The notes under the pieces were generated by a model. That model was not told the origin of the DNA and did no database searches. It worked only from the letters and a program-made list of their open reading frames with translations. From CAZQDP01 sp964592375 (GTDB lineage: Bacteria; Bacillota; Clostridia; RUG12999), in contig CAZQDP010000026.1 of assembly GCA_964592375.1 (NCBI GenBank), positions 1-27,569 on the forward strand: DNA of 27,569 nucleotides, given 5' to 3'. Both the position numbers and the translations under genes were made by a program. The first letter of the stretch is position 1; the number at the start of each line of letters is the position of its first letter. This document shows positions 15,871-26,400 of this stretch, in pieces.

Positions 15871-15970
15871 NNNNNNNNNNNNNNNNNNNNNNNNNNNNNN
15901 NNNNNNNNNNNNNNNNNNNNNNNNNNNNNNNNNNNNNNNNNNNNNNNNNNNNNNNNNNNNNNNNNNNNNN
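15871..15970. other. Assembly gap (100 N)
   Basis: Exactly 100 undetermined bases, the conventional scaffold placeholder, so the true distance is unknown. A promoter and ribosome site point into it from the left and an open same-strand frame comes out on the right, consistent with one gene spanning it. Confidence 0.99.
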
Positions 15971-17538
15971 TTGGTGGTACATATGGGGCTTCCACATTAA
16001 ATAAACAGTTGGATGTTATGATTTTAGATGACATTTCGCTAACCTTGACACTCAATATTTCCGGCCAGGTAAATCTTCAAGGCATAGCAAAATCAAGCGG
16101 CCAGTATCCAACCATTAATCTTGGTAATTTTACTACCGCTACTTGGGGTATCAATGTGCAGTATAGTAATGTTACAATTAAAAATCTTAAATTGATAAAT
16201 AGTAAGCATTATGCTATTAAGCCACAACTGAAGAATAACAAAGAAATCATAGAAAATATAACGATTGAAAACGTGGTGATTGATAATTCTACAAAGACAG
16301 GTCTTGACTTTAATGGTGTTGATAATATCGCGATCAAAGATGTAACGGTTAGCAATACAAAAGCAGGCACCGGTGTTTCGTTTACAGATAGTAAAAATGT
16401 TATTATGGATCATGTTGTAACACAGAACAATGCTTGGGGTGGTATTGCAATTTATACCGGAAGCACGGCGCTTGCACCTGGTTGTAGTGATTTTAAATTT
16501 ATCAATATGACTCCTTCTAATCAAGTTGAAACCATCCCTATCTATTCTCAACAAATTAGCCCATATTTCATAACGGATATCAAAGCAGATGCTATTTATC
16601 CATATAAAATAGTCGTTAGCGCACTCAATAATGCAACCTCTAAGAATGAGGTTTTCACAGTCTATTTTGCGAAAGAAGAAGAAGTGAAGGCATATTCGAA
16701 CTTATGGCATAATGCACCATACACCGTTGCATATAGCTCGATAACCGAAGAAATTACGCCGGCGGCAACTCCAGCACCAACGGCAACTCCAGCGCCAACG
16801 GCAACTCCAGCACCAACGGCAACACCTGCGATAGAAGCTACCCCCGTTCCAATACCAAGTAAAGACAGAGTACACCTTGACTTTTCATATGCGTATCTAT
16901 ACGGTTATGAAAGTGGCGGCGTTGGTGTGGACGACACCATAAAAAGAGAAGAAGCAGCAGCGCTTATCTATCGTTTGCTGAAGCAAAATAATAAACTGGG
17001 CAAATTTAAAAAACCTTCCACCCCAAGTTTTTCTGATGTATCAGAAAACAGATGGTCATTTAGTGCAATGGAATATATGGCATCTATCGGTGTATTTGAC
17101 ACAAAAGCTTCCATTGTAAAACCAGGTGCTGTCATCACTCGTGGTGAGGCAAGCAAAATCATTGCGTATTCAATGGGGCTTCAACCGGATGGGGACGTTG
17201 AAAATAAGTTTATAGATTTAAAAGTAGATAACATGTATTATAGTTCAGTAAAAGCACTGGTAGATGCAGGACTATTAAGAGGCTATGAAGACGGAACGAT
17301 TAGACCGGATGGATACCTCACAAGAGCCGAATATGTAACCATGATCAACCGCTTAATCGGCAGAGATAAAAAATACAATATAGATACAGTCGAAAATATA
17401 TTTCCAGACCTAAAGGAAACACACTGGGCGTATGCTGATATCATGAGGGCTTCGTTTGGATTTAGTGATGATGATAATGGGAATTACAAAATTGACCCGA
17501 AGAAAAAACTAAAAAGAGACGAAATAGATTATAACTAA
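15971..17538 (+). CDS. Surface protein with right-handed beta-helix and three SLH repeats, 5'-truncated by the gap
   Basis: The frame is open from the gap edge (first full codon at 15973, GGTYGAST), so the N-terminus and presumed signal peptide are missing. First about 180 residues: a right-handed parallel beta-helix with short repeating NVTIKNLKL, NITIENVVI and NIAIKDVTV rungs. Then a beta-rich spacer, a low-complexity ATPAPT linker (16765-16830), and three SLH repeats (about 16861-17400, with ITRGEASKI and LTRAEYVTM motifs) that bind pyruvylated secondary cell-wall polymer. The SLH repeats sit at the C-terminus and a short extra segment ends the protein. It is likely exposed on the cell or spore surface and may bind or cut polysaccharide; no catalytic residues were identified. 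Confidence 0.85.
16765..16830 (+). repeat. 18-bp tandem repeat encoding an Ala-Thr-Pro linker
   Basis: Three near-identical 18-bp units (GCAACTCCAGCACCAACG at 16765, 16783 and 16801; the middle one has one change) and a degenerate fourth, coding ATPAPT. This is a typical flexible surface-protein linker; copy number may vary between strains, and each unit keeps the reading frame. Confidence 0.9.
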
Positions 17539-17593
17539 CGAAGTGAGAATGTGATATGCTTCAATCGTTCAAATGAAATGCAGTGCAAATAGC

Positions 17594-17632
17594 AAAAAGA
17601 TCTTCGTGAAAATAAGACGAGGATCTTTTTTG
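17594..17632 (+). terminator. Intrinsic terminator after the SLH gene
   Basis: AAAAAGATCTTCGT (17594-17607) pairs with ACGAGGATCTTTTT (17617-17630) with one G-U pair, followed by T-rich sequence. Confidence 0.8.
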
Positions 17633-17658
17633 TAATTTGTAATCATGGGAGGGGCAGT

Positions 17659-18000
17659 ATGAATTTTTTTGAGTCAGTCTATGCCATCGTCAGGAAAATA
17701 CCAAGCGGCAAGGTGGCAACATATGGACAAATTGCCTTGTTTTGCGCAAATCCTCGTGCTAGTCGCGTGGTTGGTTATGCACTGCATGCCAATCCATCGC
17801 CGGGAGATATCCCTTGTCATCGTGTTGTCAATCGGCTAGGTTATTTAAGCGGTGGGTTTGCGTTTGGTGGGATAGACGCACAAAAAAGCCTCTTGATGCA
17901 AGAAGGCGTTTTTGTAAATAAGGAATATCGAGTAGAAATAGCCAAATATCTGTGGGATGGCGGCAAGGCATCCTGCTTTGCGCAAAAGAGTCAAAAATAG
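17659..18000 (+). CDS. MGMT-family single-domain protein (O6-alkylguanine-DNA alkyltransferase-like)
   Basis: 113 residues comprising only the C-terminal DNA-binding/active-site domain: TYGQIA (21-26), the helix with the arginine finger (R36 in ASRVVGYAL) and the active site IPCHRV (51-56) with the acceptor cysteine C53 intact. Classical Ada/Ogt enzymes have an additional N-terminal domain that is missing here, but the cysteine distinguishes this from ATL proteins, which carry tryptophan at that place. It probably removes O6-alkyl groups or recognises alkylated bases; activity without the N-terminal domain is inference. A good GGAGGGG ribosome site precedes ATG. It ends five bases from the stop of the converging gerB gene. 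Confidence 0.85.
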   Translation: MNFFESVYAIVRKIPSGKVATYGQIALFCANPRASRVVGYALHANPSPGDIPCHRVVNRLGYLSGGFAFGGIDAQKSLLMQEGVFVNKEYRVEIAKYLWDGGKASCFAQKSQK

Positions 18001-18005
18001 AAGCA

Positions 18006-19133
18006 TCAATTAGATAAGGGGCCGATAGCCTTTTTGAGGGTGCTTTGCCTGCATAAAAAAACACCAAATACCAACAAAGGAATTGCATAATTTGCGATGG
18101 ATATAGCGATAAACGCATAATCTGTAAATATCATATTCAAGATAGGGAAATAAGAAATACCAGTCATCAACACAGTCAGTGCGATGATAAGGTTGGTGGG
18201 AATAATATACTGAAAGTAAGATTTTGTCCCAAACATTTGCTTTAAAATCATTGAAGCGCAGAGGATGGTTGAAGATATTTTATAAAAGAATATTACAATC
18301 CAGCCAATAATATTTAAGAACTCAATTCGTTCGATGATACCAAATAGGCTAATTTGTTGTATGCTGATATAGTACGGATATCGAAGCGTTTTTGCAAGCT
18401 CGCTTCCAAGTGATGCCTGTGTCATGAAGGTAATCAAAAGATTAAGCAAGGTAAATGAGCAAACCAAAATAATAAATATTTTATTGATAGAAACATTCTT
18501 TGTTTTTTTTACATAGGGTATGAATGTAAAAAAGAGAAAAAAGTCGCAAAATCGACTGGCGTTGACAAATGCCCCATACGATAGTAGTGACATTTTCGAA
18601 TCGTGAAAAATTGGGAAAAACGGATTTAAACTCATATTTTCAAAATTTAGACCTCCGTAAACAACAACCGAAAAGATGATGAATGTACCAATAATAACCG
18701 ATGTTCTGCCCAAGCATTCAAGACCTTTATAGGTGGCGTATATGCAAGGAATGAGCATAAATGCTACGATAACATATAGCGGCGTTTCAGGATATATTGA
18801 AGATAAGAGAAAATCAGAAAGCAATACGACACTGAGCAGGACAATAAACAGCAGGTATAAAACATATAAAAAATGAAGTACTTTACCAATGGGTTTTCCC
18901 ATGATCATTTCAAAGTATTGTGCAAAGCTTAAATCTTTAAATTTATTGGCCAAAAATAGCATCGGCAATGAAAGAATTAAAATTAGTACGGCCGATATGA
19001 TTTCCGCAATCCAGGCATCTTGATTTGCCGGAGAAATGGTTACTGTAGGCATAAAAGAAAACCCAAACAAAAACCGATTAATGACAATCAAAACAATGAG
19101 TTGTGTGGCCGTAATTCTTTCGTTATTAATCAT
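18006..19133 (-). CDS. Spore germinant receptor subunit B (GerAB/GerKB family permease)
   Basis: 375 residues, about ten membrane segments, of the APC-superfamily endospore germination permease family. The B subunit is thought to bind the germinant (amino acid or similar) in the inner spore membrane; the ligand cannot be predicted. The N-terminus (INNERITATQLIVLIVINR) and the NASRFCDFFLFFTFIPYVKK region fit family members. Start ATG 19133 has TGGAGACTG upstream. It is the last gene of the ger operon, 30 bases after the C subunit. Confidence 0.92.
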   Translation of the reverse strand: MINNERITATQLIVLIVINRFLFGFSFMPTVTISPANQDAWIAEIISAVLILILSLPMLFLANKFKDLSFAQYFEMIMGKPIGKVLHFLYVLYLLFIVLLSVVLLSDFLLSSIYPETPLYVIVAFMLIPCIYATYKGLECLGRTSVIIGTFIIFSVVVYGGLNFENMSLNPFFPIFHDSKMSLLSYGAFVNASRFCDFFLFFTFIPYVKKTKNVSINKIFIILVCSFTLLNLLITFMTQASLGSELAKTLRYPYYISIQQISLFGIIERIEFLNIIGWIVIFFYKISSTILCASMILKQMFGTKSYFQYIIPTNLIIALTVLMTGISYFPILNMIFTDYAFIAISIANYAIPLLVFGVFLCRQSTLKKAIGPLSN

Positions 19134-19163
19134 AAAAAGCAGTCTCCATTCAAAATCATATCA

Positions 19164-20369
19164 TTATTTTTGCGGTGAGGCATCCTGATAAGCCCTCAGC
19201 TGTTGGCTTTTGCCACCAATGCGTTGAATACTTGTTTTAACAATCACTTCAATGGGAAGCTCGGAGAAAATTTCATTCCAATTGTCGCCGCGTTGCTCCC
19301 ACTCTTTAGGATTGCTTCGGTGCAGTGCTGCGCCAAATCCAAAAATATCCGAATGGAAAAGCTGCGCTTTTTCAACCGCATCTACTATTTCCGATTTCAC
19401 CGTTTGAGATGCCAAGTTTTCCATCTCCCAAATTGCCGCTGCATTTGCGATATCTTGCAGGCCGGAGTCCTCTCCTAATGCACCATCCACATGCACTGTA
19501 ATTTTTGCGCAAAGCGTTTCACCGGTTGCCTTTATTTCGATCTTTCCTGAGGCACGGATAACCTCCATAGAGGTTTTTCCTTCGGCATCCAAGGAAGGTG
19601 AAATGATCATGGTGCTTTTTATTTTGCCTGTAGCAAAATTATAACCTCTTGTTTGTCTTGCATCTAAATAACCCACCAGTTTATCGGATTGAAAGACTGC
19701 ACAGCCTTCGTTTGAGAGCATCATTGTTCCGTTTTCATCGATGGATGCCTTCAGAAGATCATGCGTTCGAGGCTCAGCATGCAAAATACCTATGACAGGC
19801 TGAATGCCTTTTTGATAATATTGTTTTAAAAAGTCCATCATTTTAGAAGAGACGGATTTTCCATTTACCTCATAATTTTCAGCAAGATTTTCGGCATATT
19901 CGGACGGAATTTGGTTTTTTCTACCTGCAACGCCAATGAGTTCATAAGCAGGAGAATTCTTTGCAATGAAAAGGTGAATATATCCTTTGGGTTCATGGTC
20001 GCGAATAAAATAATCCAAATAAGAGGAAATACCCTTTCTGGCGGCTTCTTCATTAAAATAGAATGCGTTTGCATGTGACCAATACAGCTTCTTGTCGGAT
20101 TTGAGGGTTGCGTTTCTAATTGCATCAAACACTGTTTTGCCTTGAGCCTGAAAAAAAGAAACAGAATCGGAATTTGCGCCGGGATCCAATGGATTTTTGG
20201 GCTCTATCAATTCAACGGTAAGCATTATCTCATCATTTATTACATCAATTGCAGCAGCGCCGACAATTCCCAAATCTCCTAACTCTTTTCGGTTCCAGCA
20301 CCCTGTAAGACAGATTAATATAAAAACCAAAACAAAAAAAGTAGCCATAAAGGTAAAATAGCGTTTCAT
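19164..20369 (-). CDS. Spore germinant receptor lipoprotein subunit C (Ger(x)C family)
   Basis: 401 residues. A lipoprotein signal peptide ends in the lipobox LTGC (21-24), so C24 is lipidated, and the mature start WNRKELGDLGIVGAAAID is the conserved opening of Ger(x)C proteins. The remainder is the three-domain GerAC fold, with ERDHEPKG-like and VQSELV-type surface segments. It sits on the outer face of the spore inner membrane with the A and B subunits. GGAGG precedes ATG by about five bases, and the gap to the A subunit is nine bases. Function of the C subunit in receptor assembly is from family knowledge. Confidence 0.93.
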   Translation of the reverse strand: MKRYFTFMATFFVLVFILICLTGCWNRKELGDLGIVGAAAIDVINDEIMLTVELIEPKNPLDPGANSDSVSFFQAQGKTVFDAIRNATLKSDKKLYWSHANAFYFNEEAARKGISSYLDYFIRDHEPKGYIHLFIAKNSPAYELIGVAGRKNQIPSEYAENLAENYEVNGKSVSSKMMDFLKQYYQKGIQPVIGILHAEPRTHDLLKASIDENGTMMLSNEGCAVFQSDKLVGYLDARQTRGYNFATGKIKSTMIISPSLDAEGKTSMEVIRASGKIEIKATGETLCAKITVHVDGALGEDSGLQDIANAAAIWEMENLASQTVKSEIVDAVEKAQLFHSDIFGFGAALHRSNPKEWEQRGDNWNEIFSELPIEVIVKTSIQRIGGKSQQLRAYQDASPQK

Positions 20370-20378
20370 GCCGACCTC

Positions 20379-21956
20379 CTAAGCCTTTCTATTTGTATTT
20401 CGCTTTGCAATGGACTGCGGCCGTTTATTTAATGAAAACAATGGAAAGCGGACTATAGTATCTTTGAACTCTGAAATGTTCATAGGCGCAAATGGGGATA
20501 GATACGGAATGCCAAAGGAGCGAAGGCTTGTGGCATGAAAAATCATAACAAACACACCGGCGGTAACACCATACAGACCCAGTATTCCTGCCAAAAAAAG
20601 CAGGATCATTCGAAATAATGATATTGTCTCGTTCATTGCAGGCAAGATAAAGGTAGATACGGCTGTAAAAGCAATAATGACTACTAAATCCGTACTCACC
20701 AACCCTGCTTTTACAGCAGAATCGCCCAGCACCAACGCGCCGACAATGCTAATAGCAGGCCCCACTGCTCGTGGCATTCTGGTTCCCGATTCTTTTAAAA
20801 ATTCAAAAGCTGTAACCATCAACAGCGCTTCAAGTATTGATGGAAAAGGGGTGCCAATATTTGCACCAACCATGGAAATGAATAGCTTTGTGGGCAACAA
20901 ATCCTGATGAAAAGTTTCAAGAAAAACATAAAAAGCCGGTAATATAATACTGAAAATCAGAGCCAACATCCTAATTATTCTCAGCATTGTTGCCACATAG
21001 GGTCTATTGTAATAATCCTCTCCGGATTGAATGCTTTCGATGAACAAATAAGGAACGGTAAGCACATGGGGAGAACCATCGCACAAAATCGCAACCCGTC
21101 CCTCAAGTAATTTTGCGGCTACAATATCCGGTTTTTGTGTATTTCCCACTGTTGAAATGGGGCTAATATGGCTATCCTCAATATATTGTTCGATACACCC
21201 TGCATCCAATACCGAATCGATGTTTAGCTCCTGAAGCCTTCTTCGTACCTCCGTCAAAACGTCTGCATTTACAATCCCGGTTATATAAGCAATATTCACC
21301 ACGGTATGCGTTTGCTTTCCAATAATGATATTCTCAAAAACAAGGTTTTCATTTTTAATTTTTCTGCGAATTAAAGATCTATTGATATTGATGCTTTCAA
21401 TAAATCCCTCCTTCGGTCCGCGCACAACGGTTTCCGAAGTGGGCTCTTCAATACTTCTGGTTTTCCAGCCACTCAGGCGAAAAATCAAAGATGAACCAAG
21501 TCCCTCTATGAACAAAACGCATTTTCCATATAAAATATGGCTAATCACTTCGTTCATATCTTGTGTTTCTTCCATGTGTGCAGTGGGAATTTTATTCTTA
21601 ATCATATCCATTGAAATGAGACTGCCACTTTTGCACATGCCCGCTGCTTCCACTTTCAGTGGGCTTAGCACATCTCTATACAATTCATCTTGATGGATAA
21701 GTTCCTCTATATACACAATCAATGCAGGATAAGCGTCAAATGCTTCAAATTGGAAAATGACTACATCAGCGCTTCCCTTAAATCTTTCCTGTAGGTTTTT
21801 TTTGATTTCGGCAATATCCCGAAAGCGTAGGGGAGAAATCTGAGAGTATGCTTCATCACAAGTATGATGCGGCTTTTTTTTATTTTTACAAAATATTTTA
21901 TTGATAAATTTATTTAAAATAGCAACCACCCTCAGAACACAATTTTTGTATATCAC
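20379..21956 (-). CDS. Spore germinant receptor subunit A (GerA family)
   Basis: About 525 residues. A soluble N-terminal region of about 310 residues is followed by four or five membrane segments (about 330-490) around SMVGANIGTPFPSILEALLM, PRAVGPAISIVGALVLGDSAVKAG and the FAPMNISEFKD tail, all typical of GerAA. Family models make the A subunit a ligand-gated channel that responds to germinant. The start is uncertain: GTG 21956 is the only in-frame start near the beginning, but no clear ribosome site precedes it and the next in-frame ATG lies over 120 codons in. It is the first gene of an A-C-B operon. Confidence 0.92.
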   Translation of the reverse strand: MIYKNCVLRVVAILNKFINKIFCKNKKKPHHTCDEAYSQISPLRFRDIAEIKKNLQERFKGSADVVIFQFEAFDAYPALIVYIEELIHQDELYRDVLSPLKVEAAGMCKSGSLISMDMIKNKIPTAHMEETQDMNEVISHILYGKCVLFIEGLGSSLIFRLSGWKTRSIEEPTSETVVRGPKEGFIESININRSLIRRKIKNENLVFENIIIGKQTHTVVNIAYITGIVNADVLTEVRRRLQELNIDSVLDAGCIEQYIEDSHISPISTVGNTQKPDIVAAKLLEGRVAILCDGSPHVLTVPYLFIESIQSGEDYYNRPYVATMLRIIRMLALIFSIILPAFYVFLETFHQDLLPTKLFISMVGANIGTPFPSILEALLMVTAFEFLKESGTRMPRAVGPAISIVGALVLGDSAVKAGLVSTDLVVIIAFTAVSTFILPAMNETISLFRMILLFLAGILGLYGVTAGVFVMIFHATSLRSFGIPYLSPFAPMNISEFKDTIVRFPLFSLNKRPQSIAKRNTNRKA

Positions 21957-22128
21957 TTGATATAATGGATAGTATTACCCTTTATCTTGCTTTTTATGAT
22001 TTTATAAAAACTACCATCAATCGATGCGATAACCATAAGAATTAGAAACGATGGAGGATTTGCAATACCATTCATTTCTCTATAAAAAGCTCATGATAAC
22101 AGCTTAACATGCATATATATTGCATAAG

Positions 22129-22134
22129 TATAAT
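22129..22134 (+). promoter_or_regulatory. Candidate -10 element upstream of the DUF2334 gene
   Basis: A consensus TATAAT lies 22 bases before the ATG. The -35 region (about 22106-22111) is poor, so the promoter might depend on another sigma factor or an activator. A start near 22141 would leave about 15 leader bases containing GAGGG and AAAAGG. Confidence 0.35.
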
Positions 22135-22155
22135 TGAGAGCGAGGGAAAAGGCAT

Positions 22156-23364
22156 ATGGGCAGCGGACACCACGATTTTTTTGGGGCGACCATTTCAAGG
22201 GCGGATATTATCCTGCGGGTAGAGGGCCACCGGATATGGCTTTCAAAACCCATATATGCCCATCTTAACCGATACTATGTGCCGGCACTGAGCTTATCTG
22301 CACAGCTTGGGGGGATTGTTAAAGTAGTAGAGGATACAATACACGTTAAATTTCATCAAAAGCCCATGGTTGTCATTGATACAAAGGCGACAACACATCA
22401 AGGTTATATTCACCGCCATGAATTCTATCTTTCCCTTTATGATGCGTGCAAAATCTTTGGATTTATATCCTTTTGGGATTATAAGAGCATGACCATTGCA
22501 CTCTATCCAAAAGAGGAGGTGCAAAAAGAGAAAGCGCCCCCAAAAGAAGGAAGAAGTGCATTGATCCGGTTTGAAGATATCACCGCCGGTGGGAGCTACT
22601 TAGATAGTGACCATTTGGCAAAGCTTCGGGTCATTGGCGATTATATGAGCCAAGAGAGATTTCCGTTTCATATTGCATGGATTTCTCGTTTTATGAATCC
22701 ACTCCAAGGAATTGACAACAATCTTTTAACCAATTTCAATATGCAAAATGCAGATTTTCTCTTTACACTTGATTATTTGATAGCCTGTGGAGGATGTTTA
22801 GGGCTGCATGGATATACCCACCAATACGAAAATGAGATCAGCGCAGAGGGTACGGAATTTAGTGCTGATCGCAATACAGATCCGGAAATTGTACGCAGCA
22901 GAGCGCAGGCGGCCATGAATACGGCAGTGAAGTTGCAGCTGCCATACTCTTTTTTTGAAAGTCCCCATTATGCCTCTACCATGGAGCAACAAAGCATTTT
23001 CGAGGAATATTTTGATGTGATGTATGAATGCTATGTGGGCATCTGGGGCACGCAAACGGTAATGAGTCAGCGAAACCAAAGAACAATCTATGTTCCCACA
23101 CCGCTTGGGTACGTGGAGGAGGCGCAGGGCGCCCTTGAGGCCATGCTGGGCAGAATACACGATGTAGGAGAGAGCACACTGGCGAGCTTGTTTTATCACC
23201 CGACAATAGAATTTGATTCTATTACTATCCAAAAAAGAGTAGGGGACCGTCCGAGCATCACTTACGCACTGGAGTCTCCTTTGCACCAAATCATCGCAGC
23301 AATATATGAAAAGGGCCTCTCTCCTTGCTGGGTCACAGATATTTTAGAGGAAATGACAAAATAA
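22156..23364 (+). CDS. DUF2334 deacetylase-like protein with stalk-type N-terminal domain
   Basis: 402 residues. Residues about 18-118 resemble a copper-amine-oxidase-N (PF07833) module, with VEGHRIWLSKPIY, YYVPALSLSAQLGGIVKVVED and DYKSMTIALYP. After a Lys/Pro-rich linker (121-133) comes a DUF2334-type NodB-like barrel: the metal aspartate D141 in RFEDIT, the HxxxH pair in HGYTHQY (218-224) and the FESPHYAS segment (about 269-276). Such proteins are predicted polysaccharide deacetylases. Both domains are usually extracellular, yet no signal peptide is seen and an in-frame stop just upstream (22135-22137) rules out a longer start. A bidirectional terminator follows. Confidence 0.82.
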   Translation: MGSGHHDFFGATISRADIILRVEGHRIWLSKPIYAHLNRYYVPALSLSAQLGGIVKVVEDTIHVKFHQKPMVVIDTKATTHQGYIHRHEFYLSLYDACKIFGFISFWDYKSMTIALYPKEEVQKEKAPPKEGRSALIRFEDITAGGSYLDSDHLAKLRVIGDYMSQERFPFHIAWISRFMNPLQGIDNNLLTNFNMQNADFLFTLDYLIACGGCLGLHGYTHQYENEISAEGTEFSADRNTDPEIVRSRAQAAMNTAVKLQLPYSFFESPHYASTMEQQSIFEEYFDVMYECYVGIWGTQTVMSQRNQRTIYVPTPLGYVEEAQGALEAMLGRIHDVGESTLASLFYHPTIEFDSITIQKRVGDRPSITYALESPLHQIIAAIYEKGLSPCWVTDILEEMTK

Positions 23365-23365
23365 T

Positions 23366-23418
23366 AAAAAAGAGAAGCAGTGGAATTGACATCTCATTAT
23401 CCACACTTCTCTTTTTTT
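23366..23418. terminator. Bidirectional terminator between DUF2334 and giant beta-helix genes
   Basis: AAAAAAGAGAAGCAGTGG (23366-23383) pairs with CCACACTTCTCTTTTTTT (23401-23418) with one small mismatch, giving a long stem with a T-run on the plus strand and a mirrored T-run on the minus strand. It ends both converging genes. Confidence 0.85.
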
Positions 23419-23465
23419 ATGTTTTGAAAGTGAAAAACAAAGCGAAAGTTGTTTTCTGATTCTCT

Positions 23466-26400
23466 TTACGGTTTTTGCTTGGTTGCAGTGATGTTATCCC
23501 ACCATATGGTGGCGTTTTCGCTATTGGCATTAGAACCAAACCATAAACTCCCAATTTGCGTTACCGTATTTCTAAAAGGCAAATCCTGTCCCTTGCGCAC
23601 GCCATTGACATAAAAATCAAAAGTATTGGTAGGTACATTGGCTACAAGCTTGATACGGCACACCGTATTATAAGTAAATGTGCCTATACTTTGCGTTCCG
23701 CCATAATACGTAAATTCTCCGGTCGTGCCGGTGCCTTTTGAACCAAAGAGGGAAACGGCAAAGGTGCCGCTGGGGCTGAGTAGATAAATCGGCATGGAGC
23801 CGCTGACATCCGCTGCCTCTGCAAACGAGGCTTTATAATCGCATTCCACAGTGATGATATCTCCCGTGTCATCAATATCATACGCACCGTGATGGGTGCC
23901 GGGTGCATTGGCATACACCTTGAGCATACCGCCTTCTATCTTGGCATAAGAACCGGCATTGTTACTACTGGAAAAAGTCCAATTCTGAAGGGAATCACTA
24001 TTTGTCTCAAAAGTTTCGTTTATCAGCACAGGATTATAATCCAGCACGGTCATATCAATATACGGCGAGTAATTGTTCCCGCAAACCGTAATGTTTGTGC
24101 TAATACGTGCCGCGCCCAGTGACTTTGCCGCTGCATAGTTTCCCTGCTCGATGCTGATAACGGCTGGATTGGAGGAGGTATAGGTCAACGCTTCATCCAT
24201 GATGTATACTGTACCAACATTGGAGATGATTTTTGTTAAAAGGTGTCCGCTCTTGCCTGTTTCAATTGTTTTGTTGCTTGTAGAAATGGTAACATTTTGC
24301 ACGGTTTCGTTATTTGGCAGGGACAAGCCTCCAATGGCTACCTGAGGCTTTGTGGCCCCGGGGCCAAATCCACCCACAAGTGGCTGTGCCCAGCTATTTT
24401 TTTCAGAATAGATAACGGTATTATTGATGGAAAACTGAAGATTATCCGATATTTTTGACAGCTTCACAGTGGCAGGTAGCGTAGTGATGCCTGTATCTTG
24501 ATATGTCGGAATGGAATAGGGATCCTGCCTGCTATAAATTCGAAAGCCAATACCCGCCTCATAAACAACACCGATAAGCGGAGAATTAATCGTGCCCGTA
24601 TTTCGAAGAAGCAGACCCTTGCCTTGCGTATCCACGGTGTATTGTGCAGTAAATTCTCGTAGCACCGAACCGGTGACCGTTTCATATTGAAACTCGGAAG
24701 GTTGGAAGTGCAGGAGCAACATTTCTCCCAAGCGTTCCAAGGCTTTTCTGTCTCTTAGCGCATCAAGTGGGGCTCCGGCGTATACCACGGTGCCGTTATC
24801 CGTAAAAATTGATATACCTAAAATGTCAGACACCGCAGTAGCCGGGACATATAGGACAGTGCCTAAGAGTGTAGGTGCTTTTGGGATGGTTTTCGGCACG
24901 GAATTGACGACCATCGTGGTGCTCCCCACCGTGAGCTGTGCAGTTGTTGCCATCTTGGTTACCGAAAACACATTGCCACCGGTATTCGTGGTAGTGGCAT
25001 CAAAGGCAGATGCCACATAGGATAGAGGAACCATGGGCACACCATCACTTAAAAATGGGCGCGCATTGCCTGTAATGGGTTCAACACTGCCAAGATGTAC
25101 CGCCTTTGCTGCTCCGACTTGCAGAGCAAGCCCGCCCCTTGCCTTTTCTGTGCCGGGCAAAAATTCGGCTGGGAAGGAGGGTAGAAGTCCGATGCTATCA
25201 TAATCCATAAGGCTCTTATCAAAATGTTCATACCAACTGCAATTATCATAAGTCGCCCCACCGGATTCATTGTAGCGAAGCTGCGTATTTGAGGTAAATG
25301 CGGGATCCGATTGGGTTCCCGGATAACCGTTATTATCCGTGACCATCACATTTTTAAAACGCTGTCCAAAGGTTTGATAATCAAAGAATAAACCATTGGG
25401 CGAAATATCTTGCATGGACGGGTGCGCATACACATGATCAATTGAAATATTTTCAAAGGTATTTACATTATAGGGCACCGTTTCAAAGCTAATTCCTGCA
25501 CCGTGCAAGGAACCGGTATCGCCGCTGTCTTGATTGGTATGGTGCAACAGGGCGTTTTGTACCGTATTGTTTCTGGAGCGTCCTCCATATTTTTCATTAT
25601 TTAAATCAGCAGGTCTTGTAAACCAACCAAAGGAGGCGGCACCGCCGCGCACACTGATGCCGTAACGTGGGCTGTCATACACCTCTACATTGGAGATTGT
25701 ATTGCTTTGGCCTATGAAAATATTAATCCCTGCACAATCCACCGATGTTTCTCCCATACTTCTAAACAAACAATTGGTTATGCTGTTATTACTCACATAC
25801 TCGCCAAGACTGCCTTTTAAAATGATACCGCTATTGCCTAGAGACTGGAAATTACATCCGGATACGATATTGCGCTTGGAGTAATTCTTCATAAAGATGC
25901 CGGTAAGACCAATATTTTTAAATTGACACTGAATAATTTGATTATCCCATGCATTTTGCATTTCCAGTGCGCCCATTTGCATTACGCTATCCATGCCTGC
26001 CTCAAACCAGCCTTTTGAACCACGTACAAAATCTGTCATTTCAAAGGATAAGCCTTCAAACACTAAATTTTTAACAGGATTTGCATCACTTGTGCCAAGT
26101 AGCTGGATAATGCGGTGAACAGTAGGTGCGTATACCTGCGTTTGCGTGTTTGGATTTCCGTATTTGGGATAGTAGTAAAGCGTGCCGGCAGTGGTATCTA
26201 AATGAAATTCACCCGGCGAATTCAAAAGCTCCTTCATGCCCTCGATGTAATATCTTGCATTGAGGCCAAAAGGAATATTTGTGCCAATGACACCACCAGG
26301 CACACCGACTGTGAACTGAGGGACAATGGTACTGCTTGCTTTATTAATGCTCACAATGGGGTTGACCCACATTTGCCAATCACATTTATTCCATGGCCAA

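Noticed and set aside
16765..16830. CRISPR-like array
   Set aside because: Units are 18 bp, directly adjacent without spacers, in frame, and encode a Pro/Thr/Ala linker.
22798..23289. Long minus-strand frame opposite the DUF2334 gene
   Set aside because: Antisense shadow; the plus-strand gene has clear domains and ribosome site.
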